Assembly (NCBI GenBank): GCA_965279195.1
Contig: CBDIHP010000036.1
Span: 1 to 64,000 of the forward strand
DNA: 64,000 nt
Direction of reading: 5' to 3'
Origin: CBDIHP01 sp965279195
GTDB lineage: Bacteria > Planctomycetota > Planctomycetia > Isosphaerales > Isosphaeraceae
Under the pieces are notes generated by a model. That model did no database searches. It had not been told where the DNA came from and saw only the letters and a list, made by a program, of their open reading frames with translations. Position 1 is the stretch's first letter. Every line of letters starts with the position of its first letter. Positions 17,398 through 24,866 of this stretch are shown here, piece by piece. Position numbers and translations under genes: made by a program.

Positions 17398-18017
17398 GGC
17401 ACCATCCCCCTTTTGAACGGACTTCGGACCTTCCCCTCCAGTCGAAAACCCCCGTCCCCGTCGGACACTCCGAACCCCTTCAGAGGTGAACCGCCTCAGA
17501 ACCAGAATGGCGAAACGAAGCCAATTCGTCGCAAGCCCCTATCCCGATGAGCCTTAACCATCAACCCTCCGAATGCGATCAAAACCGCCCGGATCGCTCA
17601 ACCTCCCCGAACTCCGGAAACCCCGTTTTGCGAAACGAACCCATTTCGCCCGAACCGCTTATTCTGTATAGACTTAACTGCTAACGCGTCGGAAAGGCAC
17701 AAAAGCGATCGAAGAGTGCAGGGCCCTTGGATCGTCGTACCGAGGCGGAGAATTCGTGTGGGATCATTTATGCCCGAGCTGGAAAGTCAATCGAAAAACT
17801 GCCTGGATTTCCTGTTTTTCCCATTTTGAAATTCCGGCCGTGTCTGGTCTTTGCGGTGTCTGACCTCACGCGGTCGCCGAGGATTCCGCCGCCGGGCCTC
17901 GGGGCGATACCGCATAAGATGGCTCTCGCTGCCTGCGGTCGTCCTTCGGTATGTTGAGCCTATCTGCTCGGTGCGGGATTGTGTCGATGAGACCTGTCGC
18001 CATGTGGATCGATTCCA
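17398..18017. repeat. Intergenic region with two diverged direct repeats
   Basis: No convincing gene is seen in these 620 bp. Two imperfect copies of an 80-85 bp sequence lie at about 17504-17588 and 17627-17711. Both start with GCGAAACGAA(G/C)CCA(A/T)TTCG, continue with a pyrimidine-rich centre and end in a GC/A-rich stretch ending in AAAA. The remainder is unstructured by eye. Probably a degenerate intergenic repeat family. Confidence 0.45.
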
Positions 18018-18269
18018 ATGCAATACAAGAGTCGCATTCGCGTATTGGATCTGATTTTCATCGTGGCGTTCAGCGCCTTGCTTATTGGTTGGTTCCTGGA
18101 CGGCGCCCGCCGCGATCGAGACCTCCTCCTCTGGCAGAAACGTGCCTTCGATTATGAGGGGCAGGCGGAGGAGCGGCAGAGGTTGCTGAACAGCAAGGAG
18201 CAGACGATCACGCAACAACGACTCCTGCTGGAGGAGCAGGCGGAACAACTTGCCCCCGCGAACAGGTGA
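18018..18269 (+). CDS. Small membrane-anchored coiled-coil protein
   Basis: An 83-aa protein: basic N-terminus, one membrane helix (about 9-26, VLDLIFIVAFSALLIGWFL), then a heptad-rich charged tail (QAEERQRLLNSKEQTITQQRLLLEEQAEQL) that should form a coiled coil. No ribosome-binding site stands out before the ATG, which lowers confidence, but the amphipathic pattern is hard to obtain by chance. No family recognised. Confidence 0.5.
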   Translation: MQYKSRIRVLDLIFIVAFSALLIGWFLDGARRDRDLLLWQKRAFDYEGQAEERQRLLNSKEQTITQQRLLLEEQAEQLAPANR

Positions 18270-18509
18270 GCGGCCGGGGTGTTGAGGCCCTCCTCAAGGC
18301 CGGGGCGACCCGTCGCCGATCGCCATGTTGATCTTCTATGCGAATGATCATTTCTGTCAGATCCGCGTCTTCTCCCTGCAACCCGGCACGCCCGCCCCTG
18401 CGACGCTCGCCGATTCTTCGATGCCATCAGGATGGCCGAGCTGTGACCGAATACGTGAATGGGCCTCGGGGATGGTTGACGTCGGACTCAAGGCGGGGGA
18501 CAGGGGCGG

Positions 18510-18986
18510 ATGAAACTTCCGAAGGTCCGGCTCACCGTCCGGCGGGTGATGCTGCTGGTGGCGATCCTCGCGGTGGGCTTCGGGGGGTATGGGGAGGTGG
18601 CCAGGCGTCGCCGGCGGGACCGGGAAATCCAGCGCGTCCTGGTCGATTTCGAGTCGGCGCCGGGGTGGTGGCCGGAGGACTGGAAGCGGGAGTTGCAGAC
18701 CAGCCTCACCATCGAGGGCGACGCCAGCCTCGACGGCACGCCCGTGAACGACGGGATGGTGACGTTCCGCGAGCAGCCGGGCGACCGCATCTTCCGGGTC
18801 CCCATCCGCCGCGGTCGGTATTCGATGCTCGACCGTCGCATGCCGGTCGGCTCCTACCGGATCACCGTCGAATCCTTCGACGGCCCCGAGCCCAGGTCGA
18901 AGACGAGCGTCTGGGCGATGGGGCTGGATGCGGGGCGTCACCGGTCGAACTGGCATTTCGGGCAGAAGAACAAGCCGAAGCTTTGA
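18510..18986 (+). CDS. Small anchored protein with a beta-sandwich-like domain
   Basis: A 158-aa protein with a basic start and one membrane helix (about 11-27, VMLLVAILAVGFGGYGEV) followed by an Arg-rich stretch. It then has a domain of about 85 residues whose strand pattern (SLTIEGDASLDGTPVNDGMVTFREQPGD... GRYSMLDRRMPVGSYRITVE) resembles carboxypeptidase-regulatory-like/transthyretin-type modules common in planctomycetes. GGGGGACAGGGGCGG precedes the ATG. The MPVGSYRITVE end of the domain is the strongest family hint. Confidence 0.7.
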   Translation: MKLPKVRLTVRRVMLLVAILAVGFGGYGEVARRRRRDREIQRVLVDFESAPGWWPEDWKRELQTSLTIEGDASLDGTPVNDGMVTFREQPGDRIFRVPIRRGRYSMLDRRMPVGSYRITVESFDGPEPRSKTSVWAMGLDAGRHRSNWHFGQKNKPKL

Positions 18987-19154
18987 TCCTGGAGCGGGGG
19001 GGCGGAAGGGAGACCTTGGCCCGACTGGTGCCGAAGTTGCTCGACGGCCGTCCAATCCGACGCGACAGCCACGCCCTGTCGTGATATCGTGGAATCGTCC
19101 GAAAGCGACCGACTGATCTCAGCCGGCGGTTCGCCTCGGGCAGGAGGTCTTCGC

Positions 19155-19442
19155 ATGTCCATTCACGGCGCGACCAGGTCCACCGGGGCGACGGTTCTCG
19201 GCCGAGCCCTTGAAGCGAAGGGCGACGGGATGCCGCCGGACGGGGCCAGGTTCATCCTCAGCCTCGGGATTCGTGAGGCGGACCGGCTGCGGTGCCTTGA
19301 ACTCCTCGAGAGGAACCGCGAGGGTTCGATCACGGAGGAAGCGAAGGGCGAGCTGGATGCCTACATCGAGGCCCATAACATCCTGTCCCTCTTCAAGGCG
19401 ACCGCATTGCGTGCATTGAAGCGGGCCGGACAGAATCCGTGA
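19155..19442 (+). CDS. Small protein paired with an HNH endonuclease
   Basis: A 95-aa soluble, helical protein. ATG at 19155 is preferred because AGGAGGT lies 6 bases upstream; the longer frame from 19089 has no such site. The C-terminal half (RCLELLERNREGSITEEAKGELDAYIEAHNILSLFKATALRAL) is amphipathic helix and ends 3 bases before the HNH gene. The same two-gene order of small helical protein then HNH protein is, to my knowledge, common in planctomycetes and cyanobacteria. The small protein could regulate or partner the nuclease. No enzymatic motif is seen. Confidence 0.75.
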   Translation: MSIHGATRSTGATVLGRALEAKGDGMPPDGARFILSLGIREADRLRCLELLERNREGSITEEAKGELDAYIEAHNILSLFKATALRALKRAGQNP

Positions 19443-19445
19443 CCC

Positions 19446-20054
19446 ATGGATCTCTCCCTCGAGAGGATCGTCAGGGAATGGGCTGGCCAACGCTGCGAAT
19501 ACTGCCGGATTCCGGCGATCGCATCCGAATTCAGCTTCCCCATCGACCATGTGATAGCCCGCCAGCATGCCGGCGCGACGGCCCTCGAAAACCTGGCCCT
19601 ATCCTGCCCGCACTTCAATTATCACAAAGGGCCGAACCTCGCGGGCATCGACCCGGAGACGGGGCGGCATACGAAGCTCTCCCATCCCCGACGCAATCGC
19701 TGGCGGTCGCATTTCGGTTGGGATGGACCCGTGATCCTGGCGAAGACCGCCGTGGGGAGGACGACCCTGTACGTGCTCGCGATGAATCACCCCGATAGGA
19801 TTGAAGTGCAAAGATGTCTTGTGGACGCCGATTTGTTCTCCGTATGGACGTTATCCGTTTCGGATTCATCGTATTATGGTGATTTATTGATTAAAAATCG
19901 GTTCGGCATGCGGTGCCATTACACTCCGCGGGCCGGATCCGGTCTGGACAGGGATCCCCGGGCGATCGCGTTTTTTAGCTGCCCGTCAGCACCTGGACCG
20001 GCGTCACCGGGCTCCCATCCTTCAACTCGTCGAGCGCCCGGAAGGGGCCGATGA
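19446..20054 (+). CDS. HNH endonuclease-family protein
   Basis: A 202-aa protein with an HNH beta-beta-alpha metal nuclease motif: CEYC at 17-20, IDHVIARQHAGA (about 33-44) and NLALSCPHFNYHKG (about 48-61), where Cys, His and Asn take the expected positions. The remaining middle part is conserved-looking; the last 45 codons, past about 19915, are an Arg/Ser/Pro-rich read-through into the antisense end of the adaptor gene and may not be original. The 80-bp overlap with that convergent gene and an AT-rich stretch at 19840-19910 support a truncated or displaced native C-terminus. Role (restriction, repair or toxin-like) is not determinable. Confidence 0.8.
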   Translation: MDLSLERIVREWAGQRCEYCRIPAIASEFSFPIDHVIARQHAGATALENLALSCPHFNYHKGPNLAGIDPETGRHTKLSHPRRNRWRSHFGWDGPVILAKTAVGRTTLYVLAMNHPDRIEVQRCLVDADLFSVWTLSVSDSSYYGDLLIKNRFGMRCHYTPRAGSGLDRDPRAIAFFSCPSAPGPASPGSHPSTRRAPGRGR

Positions 20055-21288
20055 CGACCTTGTCGTCGGGCTTGAGGCCGGAGAGGATCTCGATCCGGCG
20101 CTCGTCGCTCAGGCCGGTCTCGACGGGCCGGGCGCGGACGGTGTTGCCTTCGAGGACGAACACGAGCTTGACGTAGCGGGCCTCGATCTCCACCGCCTTC
20201 TCGCCGGGGGATCGGGCGTTGCGCTCGGACCAGGCGCGGACCTCGGGGGTGTCGGGGAGGTCCTTGCGGCGCCGGTGGACGACGGCCTGGACCGGGACGC
20301 TCAGGACGTCGGTCGCCCGGCGGACCTCGACCTCGACCGTGGCGGTCATCCCCGGCTTGAGCGACGAGGAGGGCGTGTTGGCGCCGGTCGAGGCCGACGA
20401 GGCCCCGTCGCTGATGGCGATCAGGGTCTCGAAGCTGGTGACCTCCTCCTTCTTGACCCCCTTGGGCGAGACCCGGTCGACCTTGCCGGCGACGGGGTGC
20501 CGCTGGTCCGCCTGGAGGAACACCCGCGACGGCTGGCCGCGACGGACGAGCGGGACGTCGGTCTCATCGACATCCGCCCGCACTCGCATGCGATTCATGT
20601 CGCTGACGGTCATCAGCACCGACCCCTTGAGGTTCGTCGTGCCCGCGATGACGACCTCGCCCACGTCCACCGAGAGCGCCGCGACGACGCCGTCGATGGG
20701 CGAGCGGATCTCGGTGCGGTCGAGGTCCTGCTGGCTGGTGCGCCGCATGGCCTCGGACTCGGACAGGTCGTTGCGGCTCATGAGCAGGACGGCGCGGGCC
20801 TTGTCGACGGAGGTCTGGGCGTCGGCCAGTTCGGTGGCGGTGGAGAAGCCGCGTCCGGCGAGCTTGGTCGACTGGTTGGCGTCGCGGAGGGCCTTGGTCA
20901 GGTCGGTCTCAGACTGGGCGATGGCCGCCTTGAGCCGCTCGATCCGGGCGGTGGAGGAGTCGAACCGGGCACGGGCCTCGGTCTGTTCGAGCTTGACGAG
21001 GAGATCGCCCTTCTTGACGACGTCGCCGTCCTTGACGCGGACCTCGATGACGCGGCCGACGATCTGCGAGGCGATCTCGGCCTCCTCGACCGACTCGACG
21101 ACGCCGGGGGCGGTGACCGTCTGGACGATCTCGCCCTTGCCGGGCGCCTCGCTGAGCACCTCGCGCGGGGGTTCCTTGACCAGCCGCCAGTCGACCTCGA
21201 CCGCCCCGGGCTCGCGCTTGTAATTCGCGTACGCCAGGCCGGCGGCCACCGCGCCCAGGGTCAGCATCAGGAGCAGAGTGCGTCGCAT
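19975..21288 (-). CDS. HlyD-like periplasmic adaptor (membrane fusion protein)
   Basis: A 437-aa adaptor linking an inner-membrane transporter to the outer envelope. A short signal-anchor (about 5-22) is followed by a lipoyl half (ESVEEAEIASQIVGRVIEVRVKDGDVVKKGDLLVKLEQTEARA), a coiled-coil hairpin (about 100-180), the second lipoyl half IRSPIDGVVAALSVDVGEVV and beta-barrel domains ending in the GLKPDDKVVIGP motif, as in MacA/HlyD types. No transporter or outer-membrane gene is adjacent; the neighbouring upstream gene encodes a membrane protein. The substrate is unknown. Confidence 0.9.
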   Translation of the reverse strand: MRRTLLLMLTLGAVAAGLAYANYKREPGAVEVDWRLVKEPPREVLSEAPGKGEIVQTVTAPGVVESVEEAEIASQIVGRVIEVRVKDGDVVKKGDLLVKLEQTEARARFDSSTARIERLKAAIAQSETDLTKALRDANQSTKLAGRGFSTATELADAQTSVDKARAVLLMSRNDLSESEAMRRTSQQDLDRTEIRSPIDGVVAALSVDVGEVVIAGTTNLKGSVLMTVSDMNRMRVRADVDETDVPLVRRGQPSRVFLQADQRHPVAGKVDRVSPKGVKKEEVTSFETLIAISDGASSASTGANTPSSSLKPGMTATVEVEVRRATDVLSVPVQAVVHRRRKDLPDTPEVRAWSERNARSPGEKAVEIEARYVKLVFVLEGNTVRARPVETGLSDERRIEILSGLKPDDKVVIGPFRALDELKDGSPVTPVQVLTGS

Positions 21289-21341
21289 CGTCGGTCCGCC
21301 TCGTCGGTCATTCGGTCGGTCGGTCGGTCGGTTGGACCAGC

Positions 21342-22073
21342 TCAGGGGAGAATCGAAAGCCGCATGCCCGCCCCGACGGCCGCGGCGCCGGCGGTGCACG
21401 CGGCCATCTCGGTGAGCATCAGCGTCAGGATCAGCAAGGCCGCCATGACCGGGTTCGTCTGCCCTCGCCGCCAGCCGCCGACCAGCAGCAGCCACCAGCC
21501 GATCAGGGCGAAGACGTCGGCCTGCCTCAGCAACAGCCAGATGAACGCCGGCTGGGGGCCGCTCTGGAGGAACAAAGACAATGAAGTGTCCGCATCCGGA
21601 CGCTTCAGCACGATCATGAGCGCCGCCCGGACCGCCAGCCCCACGACCCAGAGCCCCTGCAGCCTCGCCGAGTCCGTCAGGGCCCGGCCGAACCCGATCG
21701 TCCGGCCCGAGAGCGCGGCGATCGCGGAGAAGCCAATCGCCACGAAGCACGTCCGGAGCGCCATCCGCACCGGGTCGAGGATGAAATCCCCGAGCGCGGC
21801 CAGGGTCAGCCAGAACGGCCGGGTGTCCTGCTGGAGCTGGATCGCCTTGCGGAGCAGGTCGTCGGACGACTCCCCGACCGCACTCGCCTCGATCCGCGCC
21901 GCCCCCGACTCCACCCCGGTCGCGATCTCCAGGGTCGGGAAGCCCGCCACCCAGACGACCGCGTGGAGCGCGACCAGGATCGCCGACCAGAGCGCCAGCC
22001 AGCCGCCGGCCCCGAGGGTCGAATCGTCCTCCGCCCCGGCCTGTGAGTGGACCTCGCCCGCCAGTTCCGCCAT
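21342..22073 (-). CDS. Multispanning membrane protein, unknown family (Yip1-like size)
   Basis: A 243-aa protein with about five predicted helices (about 24-46, 91-118, 130-150, 172-196, 210-235) and a short acidic N-terminus. ATG at 22073 is chosen since the frame upstream codes for a Cys/Arg-rich stretch lacking initiation signals. It is transcribed toward the adaptor gene, 53 bp away, so the two may form an operon. Length and helix spacing resemble Yip1/DUF1282 proteins, but no signature residues confirm it. Confidence 0.65.
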   Translation of the reverse strand: MAELAGEVHSQAGAEDDSTLGAGGWLALWSAILVALHAVVWVAGFPTLEIATGVESGAARIEASAVGESSDDLLRKAIQLQQDTRPFWLTLAALGDFILDPVRMALRTCFVAIGFSAIAALSGRTIGFGRALTDSARLQGLWVVGLAVRAALMIVLKRPDADTSLSLFLQSGPQPAFIWLLLRQADVFALIGWWLLLVGGWRRGQTNPVMAALLILTLMLTEMAACTAGAAAVGAGMRLSILP

Positions 22074-22284
22074 GCCCGCCCCGGATCGACTCGTCGCGCA
22101 TCTGGACAAACCCGTCGGATAGCATACCCGGATCGGGCCCCCCGGGTTGCATCTTTCCCGGCCTTCCCAGACCCACCCCGCCGGCATGACGCTTGCTCTT
22201 GCGCCGTCGGGACTTGCCGGACGGAGCGGGTTCGGCGACCATGAACGCGGCACTTCAGTCGAACAGCCGAAGGGGGTTGGGGCG

Positions 22285-23157
22285 ATGTCGTACGGTGGTT
22301 ACAACGACGGGCGTCGGAGCAGCGGCCAGCTCGTCCGGTTCGGGATCGCGGCGGTGATCGCGATCGTCGGGTTCATCAGCTACATGTCCAAGACCCAGAT
22401 CAACCCGGTGACCGGGGAGAAGCAGCGGGTCTCGATGAACGTCGACCAGGAGAAGCGGATGGGCCTGGAGGCCGCCCCGCAGATGGCGGCCAAGATGGGA
22501 GGCGCGCTCGATCCCCGCTCGGACGTCCGCGCCCGCGCCGTCGCCGAGGTCGGCCGCCTGCTCGTCGACAAGAGCGACGCCAGCAAGTCGCCTTATGTGG
22601 GCAACTTCCACTTCACCCTGCTCGACGACCCCAAGACCGTCAACGCCTTCGCCCTCCCCGGCGGGCCCATCTTCATCACGGTCGCCCTCTACGAGCGCAT
22701 GACCGACGAGGCGGAACTCGCGGGCGTCCTCGGGCACGAGATCGGCCACGTCATCAACCGCCACGCGGCGCAGCACATGGCGAAGTCGGAACTCGGCCAG
22801 ATGCTCACGGTCGCCGTGGGCGTGGGTTCCAGCGGCAACGACGACGGCGGCCGCAAGGCCCAGATGGCCGCGATGATGGCCAACCAGATGATGCAGCTGA
22901 AGTATGGGCGCGGGGACGAGTCGCAGTCCGACGAGTTCGGCATGAGGTTCATGGCCGAGGCCGGCTACGACCCCACGGCGATGCTCGATGTAATGAAGAT
23001 CCTCAAGGACTCCAGCAAGGGCGGCGGGCCCCCCGAGATGCTCTCCACCCACCCCCTGCCCGAGACCCGCCTCCAGGAGATCGCCGCCCGGCTCAAGAAG
23101 GACTACCCCGACGGCATCCCTAGGAGCCTCACCCGCGGACGGAAGCTGCCGCACTGA
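22285..23157 (+). CDS. M48-family zinc metalloprotease
   Basis: A 290-aa membrane-anchored peptidase with one N-terminal helix (about 18-36). The zinc motif HEIGH is at 151-155 and the third ligand Glu at 217 within QSDEFGMRF, as in Oma1/BepA/LoiP-type proteases that degrade misfolded envelope proteins. NAFALPGGPIFITVALYERM and STHPLPETRLQEI are further M48 hallmarks. The start ATG at 22285 follows a GGGGTTGGGG ribosome-binding region; an upstream in-frame ATG would add a region lacking structure. Confidence 0.93.
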   Translation: MSYGGYNDGRRSSGQLVRFGIAAVIAIVGFISYMSKTQINPVTGEKQRVSMNVDQEKRMGLEAAPQMAAKMGGALDPRSDVRARAVAEVGRLLVDKSDASKSPYVGNFHFTLLDDPKTVNAFALPGGPIFITVALYERMTDEAELAGVLGHEIGHVINRHAAQHMAKSELGQMLTVAVGVGSSGNDDGGRKAQMAAMMANQMMQLKYGRGDESQSDEFGMRFMAEAGYDPTAMLDVMKILKDSSKGGGPPEMLSTHPLPETRLQEIAARLKKDYPDGIPRSLTRGRKLPH

Positions 23158-23182
23158 CCGTATGCCGCGACAAGGCGTCCAT

Positions 23183-23260
23183 GGAACGCCCGGGGAGAGA
23201 AGCCCGGAGCCGCCTTTCTGAGGAACGCCCGGGGAGAGAAACCCGGAGCCGCCTTTCTGA
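23183..23260. repeat. Two tandem copies of a 39-bp unit
   Basis: Units 23183-23221 and 23222-23260 differ at a single base. Each carries CGCCCGGGGAGAGAA and GCCGCCTTTCTGA. They fill the gap between two convergent genes and are followed by a short GC hairpin at 23271-23295. Confidence 0.7.
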
Positions 23261-23270
23261 TCGAACGATA

Positions 23271-23295
23271 GGCCCGCCGGCATCCCGCGCGGGCC
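23271..23295. terminator. Possible bidirectional hairpin between convergent genes
   Basis: GGCCCGC (23271-23277) pairs with GCGGGCC (23289-23295). The position between two convergent stop codons suggests termination for both; the stem is short and no long U-run follows. Confidence 0.3.
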
Positions 23296-23299
23296 GACC

Positions 23300-24532
23300 T
23301 CATTTGAGCTTCCCGGCGGCGGGCCGTGACTTCCCCCCGCCGGGGTGCTGGGCGCTGATCGGGAAGACGAGGTGCCCGGGGGAGACGCTGAGGGTCTCGT
23401 TGCTCCCCTGGTACTGGATCGCGACCGTCCCCTTCTTGCCGGGGCCGATGACCTGCACGGCGTAGTAATGGTTGTCGGAGTCGGGCAGTTGCTGGTTTCC
23501 CCCGCGGAAGTGATAGAGCGTCGCCCCGGGGGTGGCCTGCGAGACGGTCATCAGATGTTCGGGCAAAAAGGGATTCACGCGGATCCGCTTGAACTCGACC
23601 GGCATCAGACCCGGGGGACGCTCGGCCCAGGCCTCGCTCGCGACCTTGTACGCGGCCTTGAGCGCGGCCTCGCCCTCGATCAGCCGGACCTTCGCGCTGG
23701 CGGTGATCGGCAGGTTGCCCGATTGCTCCTCGCGGAAGGACATGGTCAGATCGCGCAGGAGGCCGAGACCGGCGTCGAAGGTCCCGGAGGTGCGGTAGTC
23801 GATCTTGACCTTCAACTTCTGACCGGGCTTGGTCTCGAACCGCTTCTGGCCAAACAACTGGACCAGGGGCCACCGGACCACGCCCGCCTGCTGCATCCTC
23901 GTATATTGCCCCTCGTAGGCGGTGGTCGAAATCCCGACAATGCCCGAGGCACTCCGAAACGACGCGAACATCATCGCGCTGTTGGTCGAACTGTTCATGG
24001 TCGGGACCAGGTCGGGCACCGGCGGAAGGATGAACTCCCGGGGACTGAGGTCGAGTAGCTTGAAATAGCTGGGCAGCGCCTTGGTGTTGAGATCCGCCTT
24101 GCCGACCGATCCGCCGTTCGGGCTGGTGACCCGTCGCGATCCGAGCCAGACGTCCTTGTGGCGGCGGCGGCTCCCCTCCGAATCGTCGCCTCCGTAGCAA
24201 TCCAGGCGGCCCATGATGAACAGTTCCGCCTCCCCTTGCGGGTTCACCGACTGCACCTGGATGTACGGCGTCCCCTTCAGCCGTTCCGTGAGGTTCGCGT
24301 TGCCGCCGACCGAGTAGGTGAACTCGACGCTGTACGCGAACACCTGCCCCGCCCGGAACCGATAACGCAGTGGGGCCGTCTGCGGCCGCCCCTGCCACGA
24401 CACCAGCCGGGCCGGGCCGGGCGGCTCCGAGGCCATCCCGTCCCCCCCGATCCCGACGACGATCCCGAGCCCGAGCCCGAGACATGCGAATACTCGGGCG
24501 TGCTTGGACCCAGCGGAGGGGAAGCGAGGCAT
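23300..24532 (-). CDS. Secreted or anchored protein of unknown function
   Basis: A 410-aa protein with a hydrophobic N-terminal signal (about 12-30, VFACLGLGLGIVVGIGG) followed by a beta-rich mature part, including LRYRFRAGQVFAYSVEFTYSVGG at the beginning and a repeated FxxxPGQKLKVKIDY-like pattern. The family is not recognised; the opening strand pattern is reminiscent of planctomycete secreted DUFs that start with RY.F..G..Y.V. A monocistronic unit between two palindromic regions. Confidence 0.7.
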   Translation of the reverse strand: MPRFPSAGSKHARVFACLGLGLGIVVGIGGDGMASEPPGPARLVSWQGRPQTAPLRYRFRAGQVFAYSVEFTYSVGGNANLTERLKGTPYIQVQSVNPQGEAELFIMGRLDCYGGDDSEGSRRRHKDVWLGSRRVTSPNGGSVGKADLNTKALPSYFKLLDLSPREFILPPVPDLVPTMNSSTNSAMMFASFRSASGIVGISTTAYEGQYTRMQQAGVVRWPLVQLFGQKRFETKPGQKLKVKIDYRTSGTFDAGLGLLRDLTMSFREEQSGNLPITASAKVRLIEGEAALKAAYKVASEAWAERPPGLMPVEFKRIRVNPFLPEHLMTVSQATPGATLYHFRGGNQQLPDSDNHYYAVQVIGPGKKGTVAIQYQGSNETLSVSPGHLVFPISAQHPGGGKSRPAAGKLK

Positions 24533-24866
24533 CGGTGCGGCTCCGGCGTCGGGGTCACGGGGCGCCGCCCGCCGTCGAGGGCACGGGCGGCATCATCACA
24601 CCTGGATTCTCCAGAAAGGATGACGCCCGCGTGAATCCCCCTTCCCCACTTCCGCGGTCGACCGTCTCGCCCCGCTGACTCTCGCGTTGCCCCGCCGCAA
24701 CCCCGCTGTCTCGTGGACAAGACACCTCGCCTTTTGCACCCCTGCGATCGGGGAGAGGCGTCGAAGCTCGACGAGTTCCGAACCCAGGCGACAACAGAGC
24801 GCGGCCTCGTCGCCCGGGATCCACGCTTGCGGATCCCGTAACGCTCCCCCGTGGCGGCATCCGGAC
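24533..24866. other. Gene-free gap before ftsK, one hairpin
   Basis: I see no credible gene. CGGGATCC (24815-24822) and GGATCCCG (24831-24838) form a perfect 8-bp stem with an 8-base loop close to the ftsK stop, which could serve as its terminator. The rest of the region is unremarkable. Confidence 0.45.

Noticed and set aside
23103..24485. 460-codon minus-strand frame over the repeat and secreted-protein gene
   Set aside because: Out-of-frame shadow of the 410-aa secreted protein and the 39-bp repeats.
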